A stretch of DNA of 64,000 nt, from positions 4,450,501 to 4,514,500 of the forward strand of contig OX442318.1 in the NCBI GenBank assembly GCA_949358305.1, in the 5' to 3' direction. Both the position numbers and the translations under genes were made by a program. Positions 50,201-64,000 of the stretch are shown here, in pieces. The stretch's first letter is position 1. Every line of letters starts with the position of its first letter. The DNA is from Strigamia acuminata. Its lineage: Eukaryota > Arthropoda > Chilopoda > Geophilomorpha > Linotaeniidae. The notes beneath the pieces were generated by a model. The model did not search any database and was not told the origin of the DNA. It saw nothing but the letters and a program-made list of their open reading frames with translations.

Positions 50201-53200
50201 AATTTTAATTGGTGAAAATACGTTGTAATGAGTGGGAAAACGCGCTGGAGTTGATTTTAAATCAAATTATGTATGATAAAGGAGTTATAATACGTGCAAA
50301 ACTTATATAATGCATGAAAATGGTGTATAATGCATGAAAAAGTCTTTATAATGTATGAAAAACTTGTTATAACGCATGAAAATCGTGTATAATTCATGGA
50401 AATCGTGTAAAATGCATGAAAAAGTCTTTATAATGTATGAAAAACTCGTTATAACGCATGAAAATCGTGTATAATACATGAAAATCGTGTATAATGCATG
50501 AAAATCATGTATAATGCATGGAAATTGTGTATAATGCATGAAAAAGGTTTGTAATGTGTGAAAAGCTCATTGTGATGTACGAAAAAGTGGTTTAGTGGGG
50601 ATGAAGTTGAATTAGGAGGATTTGATTAATTGTTGTTGTTATTTGTGTTAGGATGATTATTATTGCGCTACCGATATGGCCGTTCCAATCCGCTGGTGCG
50701 CGCCCGAGTCGTTGCGCTGCACGGAAACGAGCATCGAGCCGAGAGAAGTGACGCCGGAGTCGAATCTGTGGTCGTTCGGGGTGCTGATGTGGGAAATCTT
50801 GGAGTTTGCTAAACTGCCGTACACGAAACTGAACGAAGAGGAAGTGCTACAAAAAGTTGTTATTGAACGCAGTCTCACGTTGAGTCAACCCCTCACCGCG
50901 TCCGCGCACAAAGATAAAATGTAAACAATACAAGAAATTCAAATGAAAAACCTCCAATTAACTCATTTCTCTTTTTCTTCTTTTCTTCCAGTTTCCAAGT
51001 GATGCAACTCTGTTGGCTCACCGACCCCAAACTCCGGCCCAACATGGACAAAATCCACTCTCTGTTGACCCACCTGCACACCCACTGCGACACCACCACC
51101 ACCAAAACCATCTCCGACTTCGAGGCCCGCTGGAACGCCCTACAACCGCGCACGAACCCCCGCCTCGTCAACGTGCCCAACCAAATCTCCGCCTCGGGAG
51201 ACTCCGCCAACCAAACCTTCGAAACCGACTTCGCCGACCCCCCGGCCCCCTCGTCGCCCCACCCGTCCGCCTTCAGCTTCGACTTCCCCTCCTCCCCGGC
51301 CTCCAACCTCTCCCCGAGTCTCCAAAACCTCCGCGGAAGCCTCGACGACCTCGCCGCCCCCCGAGCGCGCGGGGTCCTCAGCGAACAAACCAGCCACTCG
51401 GACACGAACCTGAGCGACGCCTCCCGCAGCCCGCCGTGCCCCGGGCCCAAACTCCGCTCGTCCAGCATCGATCTGCCCTCCCGCGTGTCGGGCCGGCTCG
51501 TGCAACGCGAGTTTGACCAGTGGCTAGCGTCGGAACGCTCCAAGGGCGACGAGCAGTACGAAATGGCGCGCGAGATCTCGGCCGCGATCGTGACGCTTGA
51601 CGCGGCGTTGGCCGACGAGAACTGCACGGACTCGGAGTCGAATAGGACGTCGCCGGAACGCGAGGCGGGGTCCCCGGAGCAGGAGGAACAGCAGCCGGAC
51701 TCGCTGGTGCCCGTGGCGGAGCTGGTGAAGGAGAAGTCGGCGAGCGTGCAGGACTTTTTCAAGTTGATCGTTATCGAGAGCGACAACAGCGACACGGAGG
51801 CGAACGAAGGTGCGTCCACTAGCTTGGCGGTGGCGGATGTCGCGACGGAAATTGACCTTACTAATGATGTTAGAGTTGCGTCCTCTGATTGTTTCTCGCT
51901 AACTAATAACACGTGCACGAGTGAGAGTGAAATTGACACGGAATCAACACTGTTGAATTTCAGATCGGAGTTGGAGCGCGGAGGCGACGGCGACGGCGAT
52001 GGAGACCGCGAGGGAGGATTGACGAGCACGCCGGTCGGTGTCGGTGTCGGGGAGGATGAGGCGGATGGGGATTGTTCGTGGTGGACGGCGGAAGTGGGAA
52101 GTGGGAGTGGGGTGGGGTTTGTGACGGCGGTTGAGGGGGAGGTTTGTGATCAGTTGATTGGTGTGCATTGTGGGGAGTGTAGGGGTGAGATTGGGAAGTT
52201 GATTGAGGAGTTGGTGGAGACGGAAGGTTTGGATGTTGGGGTGGAAGAAGAGGTGGGAAAAGTGGAAAGTGTGGTTAGGAAAGAGGAAGAAGTGGTGGAA
52301 ATATGTGGAAATTTGTTTGGAAAACAGGAAAAACGTGAAAATTTATTGGAAAAACATGAAAATATGTCGGAAAACCACGAAAATTTGTTGGAAAACCATG
52401 AAAATTTATTGGAAAAACCGGAAAAACATAAAAATTTGTCTGAAAAACATGAAAATTTGTCTGAAAAACATGAAAATTTGTATGAAAAACATGAAAATTT
52501 ATTTGAAAAACATGAAAATTTGTTTGAAAAACAGGAAAAACATGAAAATTTGTTTGAAAAACAGGAAAAACATGAAAATTTGTTTGAAAAACAGGAAAAA
52601 CATGAAAATTTGTTTGAAAAACAGGAAAAACATGAAAATTTGTTGGAAAAACAGGAAAAACATGAAAATTTGTTTGAAAAACAGGAAAAACATGAAAATT
52701 TGTTGGAAAAACAGGAAAAACATGAAAATTTGTTTGAAAAAGATGAAAATTTGTTTGAAAAACAGGAAAAACATGAAAATTTGTTTGAAAAACAGGAAAA
52801 ACATGAAAATTTGTTGGTAAAACAGGAAGATTTTGGTGTTAAATTGAAAGAACTGGTGCTCGAGGATGAAGAAATATTTGGGAAATTGGAAAATTTGACT
52901 AAAATGGATGAAAAACAGGAAGAAATGGTGGAGAAAGTTGGAAATTTAGCCGAAAAGCAAGAAAATTTGGTGTTGAAAGAAGAAAGGGTGGAAAGTTTGT
53001 TGGAAAAAGCGCAAGATTTGGGTTTAAATGCGAGGGAATCGGTTATGGTGGAGAAAGTCCCAGATGAAGATTCGGTGGTGGAGGAGAAAGATTCGCTTGA
53101 AAAGCAGGAAAACTTGTTGCTAAGAGAAGAAGAAATTGTGGAAAAGGGAACGAGTTTGGTGGATATAAATTTAGTGGTTAAAGAGGAAAAATTGATAAAA

Positions 53201-56200
53201 AAAGAGAGAACTGAGAAACATTTGTTGGGCAAAGTAGTGGATTTGAGGCCAGATTTGGTTCAACGGGAGGAAGAGTTGGCGGACGATGATGAAGGATTGG
53301 TGGAAAAAGAGAAAGAATTAAAGAAAAAAGAGGAAAGTTTAGTGAAGAAAAATCCAGGATTGGTTCAATTGGAGGAGATACTGGTGGAAAAAGAAGAAGA
53401 ATTTGAGGGAAAACAAAATTTAATGAATGATATGGTGGCTTTGCTGCAGAGGAAGGAAGGAAAAGAGGAAGATGTCCACCAAAATGAGGGAGATTTCTAC
53501 CCAAATAAAGATGTCCACCAAAAGGAAGGAGATTTCCACCCAAAAGACGGAGATTTCCACCCAAAGGACGGAGATTTCCACTCAAAGGACGGAGATTTCC
53601 ACTCAAAGGACGGAGATTTCCAACAAATTGAGGGAGATTTTTCCCCAAATAAAGATGTCCACCAAAAGGTAGGAGATTTCCACCCAAAGGACGGAGATTT
53701 CCAACAAATTGAGGGAGATTTCCACCCAGAGGAGGACTTCCACCCAAAAGAGGAAGATTTTCACCAATATAATGAACATTTCCGCCCAAATAAGGAAGAT
53801 TTCCACCCAAATAAAGAAGATTTTTATCAGAAGGAGGAGGATTTCCATCAAAAGGAGGATTTCCACCAAAAGGAGGAAGATTTCCACCAAAAGGAGGAAG
53901 ATTTCCACCCAAAGGAGGAGGATTTCCACCAAAGGGAGGAAGATTTCCAACCAAATAAGGAAGATTTCCACCAAAAGGAGGAAGATTTCCACCAAAAGGA
54001 GGAAGATTTCCACCAAAAGAAGGAAGATTTCCACCAAAAGAAGGAAGATTTCCACCCAAAGGAGGAGGATTTCCACCAAAGGGAGGAAGATTTCCAACCA
54101 AATAAGGAAGATTTCCACCAAAAGGAGGAAGATTTCCACCAAAAGAAGGAAGATTTCCACCCAAAGGAGGAGGATTTCCACCAAAGGGAGGAAGATTTCC
54201 AACCAAATAAGGAAGATTTCCACCAAAAGGAGGAAGATTTCCACCCAAATAAGGAAGATTTCCACCCAAATAAGGAAGATTTCCAACCAAATAAGGAAAA
54301 TTTCCAATTAAATAAGGAAAATTTCTATCATATGGAGAAAGATCTCCACCCAAATAAGGAAGATTTCCTCCAAAATAAGGAGGATGTCTATCCTCAAGAA
54401 GATTTCCTCCAAGATATTCAAGATTTCCATCAAAAAGAGGATGATTTCCACAAATTAGACGAGGATTTCCATCAAAATAACGAAGATTTCCATCAAAAAA
54501 AGGAAAATCCCTCCGAAAGAGACGACGCAAAAGATTTATCCAAAAACTGGGAAATACTATCCAACAAGCACCTAGATTCACCCGCTTTCCTACAAAACGA
54601 ATACAACACCACAAACCAGGACGATCGCCTGGACTACGGTGACAACCTCAATCCAGACGACCAACTACTCAACGAGGCCGTCAACAGCTTCGTCATGATA
54701 ACCGGCCAACTCGCCCCCCTGGCCCCCGAAGAGGACTCCTCCAGCGGCAGCACAATGTACGACGTCGAAGACATCGACCAAGCCCTCCTGGACCTAGACG
54801 ACGAGTCCAGCGACCACCTCGAATCCGAGCCACTATCGGAAGCCCTTCACAGCTCCTTCAGCGAATCCGCCGCCAAATTCTCCGGCCTCGAGCTCAAATT
54901 CGTCTCCGAAGACGCGCTTCCGGAAGCCGCCAAGCCCGCGGAAGACCCGGACGACGACGAAGACACCCCCGAAGCCCCGGACGACTCTTTGGCCACTCTG
55001 AACTCCAAAGACTCCGAGGAGAAAATAGATTTGACGCAAGACGACGAGGACGACGAAGTTCTCGTGGTGGACACCGAGACCAACGAGATCCTGATGTACC
55101 AGAACGACAAGTTGCCGCCGGTGTCGTACACGTATCAGGCGTTTAGCGAACTCGCGCCCAAGACCGCTTGGCAGGAGGATTCGCTAAACGCGACGGCCAA
55201 TGGGGGCGGCTCGGGGTCCGAGAACGTGCGGACGGCCGTGGATGAGACTCTGGACATATCGTGGGACGAGGTGAACGGGTCGATGGCGTCTACGTCGAAT
55301 TCGGACAGCGGGAAATCCATTTTCATGTGGCCGGGGTCTTCGGACGAGGACGACGACGGGCAGATCGAAGGCTTTCGAGGGATGGATTTGGAGTTGCCGA
55401 GGCCGGTGGCGCCAGAGCCGAATTACTCGCCCGATTGGGACAGCGAGTCCGAGTCGAATTCCGAGGAAAGTAGTTCGTCGTCGACTTCGGGAGAGTTTGA
55501 TTGTAGTAAAAGTTTGGTGAGTTTTGGACCGGTTCGGGCGAATTAATTGCAATAATAAACATCAATCTTGACCCCGGTTTTAAGCTGCATGCCGGTATAG
55601 TGAAAGTTTTATCCGCATGTCAATAAACACTGTTTGTACCAGCATGCTTGTGTGAGTGCGATAAGAATTGAGCCTAAACAAGCATAAAAAGCATTTTTAG
55701 ATGTCCAAAATGTAAGAAATTGGCTTAAATTTCTATAAATTTACCCAGATTTTAGTAATAATCTTCAGAAAATTAAGAAAATTCAAATTTCGGGCGCAAA
55801 TTCCAACATAATTATTCATCCGGGCTCTTTTAAGTAGATCGATGTTTATTATACGCGCTTATTACGGAGTTTCTGCATTTCTAGGTGTAATGGCGGATTA
55901 TCCAAGGATTAGGGGGCTTTGCCATCCATTTTTTGCTTAAAAATGCAATTTTGCACATGAAGTAGTGTAGTTTTTCACCTAAAATTGCATAAATGATTGT
56001 AATAATAATATTTTGTGTGTAAAGTTTGCGTTTGTTGAATGCACATTATAGTGTGTACGTTTTATTTGTGTAGGAAGTGACTGCGGCTGAGAGTGGAAGT
56101 GCCGAGCAGGTGATAGCGGAGACGAATGGTAAAAGCGACGAGGAACGGTTGCTGCCTTCGGTTCGAGTTTCCACTTGGGATAAGCATGCAACTCCCAAAA

Positions 56201-57316
56201 GAAGTTCGTTAAAACTTTCACCAGAAAAAAAAAGTAGTGTAAGTTTGTTGTTTTCATCTTTGATGACTCGGTTTTGTCTCCAAAAACTCATACCCTCATC
56301 TCATGGCTTGTTTTTCTATAAAGAAAATACATTTTTGCACATAAATTTGCATTAAATTTGCATTTTTGCACACAACTTTGCATTAAATTTGCATTTTTGC
56401 ACACAAATTTGCATTAAATTTGCATTTTTGCACACAAATTTGCATTTTTGCACACAAATTTGCATTTTTGCACACAAATTTGCATTTTTGCACACAAATT
56501 TGCATTTATTTTGTACAAAAGTGCATTTTTCATCTTAAATAAGTAGACAACATTAACGTCTGTTTTAATATTGCAGGACAAGAAATCAGTTTCTTTTGAG
56601 ATTGCGCAAAACCCTTTCGTGTACGAATATCCCAAAGAGAAACGGTGGAATGAGCCTTTAGCAAGGGGCACCTGGACTTTGCCGCCGTTCGAGCCAAAAC
56701 AACATATCAACTTTACCGGTCAGCACCCAACAAACCAACCTCCAAATTCCATCTCACCACTAACCGACCTTTCGTTTCAGACTGGGAAATGAGCCCGGAC
56801 GACATCTGCGAAGACTTCGTCGAAGTGGACGACTTCGACGACGCCGCCAACGCCGCGTGCACGCCCGTCTTCAAGCTGAACGACGAACTGCTCTACCGAC
56901 TAAGCAACGTGCCGTTGGAGGACATGGACGCCGAAGACACCGACCAGGTGGCGTTCGTCGATCCGCTGATGGGACCAATCACGTACCGCGAGCTGGTGGA
57001 ACATTACCGCTCGAGCCGGTTCTATCCGCCGCCGTACGACGAAGCGGTCGAAGGCGAGTCGTGGCTGACGGCGTCCAACGACTTCTTCTACTCCCCCGCG
57101 CAGTCCGACGACAACGCGGAGGAGTCGAAGGAGGCGCAAGACGAGGAGGTGGACACTACGAAACTCGAGGACAAGCAGACGGAGACTCAGGGTGCCATGA
57201 ATGTACAGAAAAACGAGAACTTAAACAGTGACGATTGTGTTCTAAACAATAATAATTTAGTTTCCACTTGCGCAGACAGGAAGGAGAAAAATTGTAATCA
57301 AGAGTTGCTCATTTAA
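47224..57316 (+). CDS. LMTK: Lemur-type membrane kinase (LMTK/AATYK family), repeat-expanded
   Basis: Thirteen exons: 47224-47311, 47782-47915, 47992-48009, 48577-48823, 49458-49659, 49731-49818, 49881-50014, 50074-50158, 50652-50920, 50992-55516, 56074-56238, 56577-56718, 56781-57316; 2210 aa against about 1,500 in vertebrate LMTK2/3. Signal peptide 1-25, membrane span about 45-66 followed by cysteines (CLCCQRR), kinase domain about 172-445: glycine loop GSGWFG (181-186), Lys208, HTDLAARN in place of HRD, and GDYG in place of DFG. HxD and GDYG variants are typical of lemur kinases. The tail has two expanded repeat domains (about 865-1035 and 1249-1595), acidic regions, and near the C-terminus KKSVSFE (1987-1993), an RVxF PP1-docking site at the place of KKAVTF in LMTK2. 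Family role: endosomal trafficking and PP1 regulation. Exon 10 is 4.5 kb. Confidence 0.93.
47992..48009 (+). other. LMTK: 18-nt microexon of the lemur-type kinase
   Basis: Six codons (RRDTVG) between a TTTATGCAG acceptor and a GTAAGT donor, phase 0 at both ends. Skipping it keeps the frame. It lies just inside the membrane span and adds two arginines. Confidence 0.7.
48880..49430. repeat. Tandem array, 20- and ~31-bp periods
   Basis: AAAATTGTTTCAAAATCGTT (20 bp) and a longer unit with AAATTGGCAAAAATTGTTAA plus AATTTATCAAA (31 bp) in kinase intron 4. A/C-rich DNA follows at the start of exon 5. Confidence 0.88.
50270..50575. repeat. Tandem array, 20-bp period
   Basis: Units of AATGCATGAAAATCGTGTAT with variants, in kinase intron 8, just before the exon with the activation segment. 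Confidence 0.9.
52320..52830 (+). repeat. LMTK: Coding tandem array, 30-bp (10-aa) unit
   Basis: Unit GAAAAACAGGAAAAACATGA plus AAATTTGTTT, encoding EKQEKHENLF; about 17 periods by length, with shorter units at the left. Strongly A-rich and helix-forming. It lies inside exon 10 without interrupting the frame. The complementary strand is also open, but only because of the repeat. Confidence 0.95.
53465..54510 (+). repeat. LMTK: Coding tandem array, 21-bp (7-aa) unit
   Basis: Unit GAAGATTTCCACCAAAAGGAG, encoding EDFHQKE with variants EDFHPKE, EDFQPNK and GDFHSKD; about 50 periods by length. Larger blocks of several units are themselves duplicated (53900-54060, 54060-54130, 54170-54240). Codons stay in frame throughout. 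Confidence 0.95.
55676..55836. repeat. Dispersed repeat F, copy 2 (inverted)
   Basis: Reverse-orientation match to 15960-16143, sharing AAAAGCATTTTTAGATGTCC, TTTCTATAAATTTACCCAGA and AACATAATTATTCATCCGGG. Located in kinase intron 10. Confidence 0.8.
56330..56512. repeat. Tandem array, 20-bp period
   Basis: Units of TTTGCATTTTTGCACACAAA, some 28-29 bp apart where an extra GCATTAAA is inserted, in kinase intron 11. Confidence 0.9.
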
Positions 57317-57834
57317 TTCTTTCTCCCATGATATTGTAGCATAATACTGTACAGTTTATTGTTTTAGGTGATTATTGTTGTTGGTGCTTACTTACCCCGA
57401 CCCTTCCCCGTTGCCCCGACCCTCCAAACCCTTTTATTTATGAATTTAAGAAGCGAGCGATTTATTTTTACAATGGAAGGTGTGAAGTGATTATTTTGCA
57501 GCCTCTGATATATATTCTCTTTTTCTGGTTGAGTTGTTTGGAATTATGCAATTGTTGAAAATGAAAAATACTACAAATTGAACAATTTTGAGTCTCTCGT
57601 CCAATTGTGTGGAGAAATTTACTTAGTTTTGATGGATTTACACCGACGGCGAGAAGTTTTTTTTCTTTGTTTGTGTGGTTATTGTAAATATATATAAATA
57701 CTAGACTGGTTCTAGTCCGGCGTGCAATTAGTTTTGTAATTCGGTTGGAAATTGAAGTGGAGGCACTAAATTGCAATCAAAACTCAGATTTCTTTTTATT
57801 TCCAATATTTTTTACAATGTCTATGTACAAAACT
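57317..57834. other. Overlapping 3' regions of convergent kinase and WDR13 genes
   Basis: Contains the kinase 3'UTR and, on the minus strand, an AATAAA at about 57800-57795, 35-40 bp after the WDR13 stop. No coding exon seen. Confidence 0.5.
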
Positions 57835-62712
<4,878 letters not shown>

Positions 62713-62999
62713 CTTTCATTTTGGTCAAGGCTGTCACTAAGTAAAGGATGAATCCTCGTGTTAAACTCAAGAATAGTTCTTCGTTGAGATGATTTTATTT
62801 TATATTTTTAAATTTTGTTTTCCACTTGCATAATGCATGAATTAATTATTTTCAGTGAAATTTGTTTTCTTGTTTATAATGAGTCATTTAAAATTCTGGA
62901 TTTTGACCCAACCCGAGACATTGCATAATAATTTCGCAGAAATCGAAGACTAAAAAAATTGAAACTAAGTGGATTATTGGCGAATTAAAATCATTTTTA

Positions 63000-63641
63000 T
63001 TACCAATTAAAATTCCTCCATACACATCTCTGATCAAACATAAAATATCCATATCCACGCCTGCAACAAGCAAGTTTATTATACAATGGCGTGTAATTAG
63101 ATGCGCGGCACTCTTGCTCCGTTATGACTGAATGGGACAACAATGGCTGCCCTGGTGGAGAATAAATTCTTCTATCTGCTTGACATGTCCATCTTTTCCT
63201 AAAAACAAAATAAAAATTAAAAAAAATTAAAGCAAGAAATCATTTTATTTTTAAAACTAAAATAAAATAGATATAGATAGATAGATAGATAGATTCTTAG
63301 TATTTAATTGAGAATTTACCAATAAGTCGTAGTGGCGCCATCGCGTGGTATATTTGCGAGCTGATAACAGCGAGTTACACAGTTTTCAATTCTCTCTTTA
63401 CAAGTACAAGAATCCAAGCGATTTTTCCAGCTTTTGTAACATGTGTTTGGGAATGATCCGAGTGATGAAACTGGGATTTTACTCGGTGATGTTAAGATAC
63501 ATTCACACCCAGCACTAAAATAAAATAAAAATGATGTTCAAAACCATTAAAAATGTTCTAAAACAGCAAAATTACTTACAGGATTTGAATAAAGTGATGA
63601 ATAAATAAAATAAACTGGAAAAGAAAAATGGTTGTCTTCAT
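63000..63641 (-). CDS. Cysteine-rich secreted-peptide locus (model incomplete)
   Basis: Three exon-like pieces. 63641-63579 encodes a signal peptide (MKTTIFLFQFILFISSLYSN) ending at a GTAAGT donor. 63514-63320 encodes a Cys-rich segment with AGCECILTSP, SFPNTCYKSWKNRLDSCTC and KERIENCVTRCYQLA. 63198-63000 encodes RWTCQADRRI, TEQECRASNY, LACCRRGYGYFMFDQRC and a stop. Exons two and three join in frame (TG|G, Trp). Exon one ends in phase 0, while exon two is open only if it starts in phase 2, so the direct join hits an early stop. Causes could be an undetected alternative 5' exon, a one-base sequence error, or a decaying gene. The spacing CxCx6CxxxC resembles, with one residue fewer in the loop, the endothelin-type CxCx7CxxxC pattern; homology is not claimed. 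Function unknown. Confidence 0.55.
63266..63294. repeat. (TAGA)n microsatellite
   Basis: Tetranucleotide run in the second intron of the secreted-peptide locus. Confidence 0.9.
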
Positions 63642-64000
63642 GCTAGTTGTCTTGTTGTCACTTTGAAGTGAAGTGAACTTTGATGAAAGTTTATATAATT
63701 TATACCTAAAAGGTTAAGAATGCTGGTCATATCCGTTTAGGTAATTTTCTATGAATTTTGAATTTTAATCACTTACTTAATCGGAAATTGACCCATTATT
63801 CATTCAACAGGAGATGTCATAAATCAAATGGACATTTCGGTATAATGTGCAAGTGGAACGACAAATACATTAAAATGTAAATAAACAAGATAAATAAAAT
63901 TCTCTTTATCAAAAAAGAGTAATAAATATCTATTTACAAGGTTGGGAAATAATCAAATAAAGATTTGCTGGTTACTTTTTTTAGTTTTATAACTTTGTGT
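63642..64000. other. Upstream of the secreted-peptide locus
   Basis: AT-rich. Minus-strand TATAAACTTTCATC (about 63695-63682) lies roughly 45 bp above the peptide ATG and could be a TATA-like element. Nothing else seen. Confidence 0.35.

Noticed and set aside
52150-54614. Very long minus-strand open frames opposite the kinase exon (360 and 478 codons)
   Set aside because: They are low-complexity products (FSNKFSCFS and GGNLPPF repeats) of in-frame tandem repeats with multiple-of-three period; the plus strand carries the kinase gene with consistent splice phases.

Overview
This is a gene-rich piece of an AT-rich invertebrate animal nuclear genome. No plant, fungal or bacterial signal was seen. 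Introns obey GT-AG rules (one GC-AG case), several are only about 50 bp long, and many others are filled with short tandem arrays or small inverted-repeat transposons. The gene set (cytohesin, IFT70, a G-gamma-13-like subunit, USP36, CENP-A, a lemur-type kinase, WDR13) and compact gene spacing would suit a tunicate, but species assignment is an inference and was not tested.

Layout, left to right. Bases 1-8500 are mostly non-coding, with two tandem arrays and one unidentified first coding exon on the minus strand (3563-3732). An intronless N6-adenine-methyltransferase-like gene (8542-9249, +) converges on a three-exon UDP-glycosyltransferase (9632-11669, -); a palindromic poly(A) signal lies between them. 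A 12-exon cytohesin ARF-GEF runs on the minus strand from 28427 to 13400, with a 7.8-kb first intron. It shares a divergent promoter region of about 0.4 kb with the 12-exon IFT-B gene IFT70/TTC30 (28822-33747, +). Next are a two-coding-exon G-gamma subunit (35377-36069, -) and a small probable mitochondrial protein (36384-36923, -). USP36 (38290-44149, +, 11 exons), CENP-A (45342-46156, +, 3 exons) and a giant lemur-type kinase (47224-57316, +, 13 exons) follow in tandem. WDR13 (57835-62712, -, 12 exons) converges on the kinase. Upstream of WDR13 is a small cysteine-rich secreted-peptide locus (63000-63641, -) whose signal-peptide exon and body exons do not join in frame.

Gene functions are mixed housekeeping and signalling: ciliary transport, ARF and G-protein signalling, nucleolar deubiquitination, centromere identity, and kinase/trafficking. 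I see no shared pathway and no operon with very short spacing.

The most unusual signals are non-genic. (1) About seventeen tandem arrays, in most of the larger introns and in intergenic DNA, have periods near 20, 21, 30-31 or 41 bp, i.e. multiples of the DNA helical repeat. Two further arrays with 30-bp and 21-bp periods lie inside the kinase coding exon. (2) The arrays tend to lie where base composition flips from G/T-rich to A/C-rich, whereas long exons flip the other way (A/C-rich start, G/T-rich end). (3) WDR13 introns hold seven inverted-repeat elements from six families, and one cytohesin intron is almost entirely a hAT-type element with a perfect 8-bp target duplication.

Exon boundaries were worked out by hand from reading frame, splice dinucleotides and family resemblance. 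The exon lengths add up to open reading frames for all listed multi-exon genes except the secreted-peptide locus. The family comparisons come from memory, not from a search.
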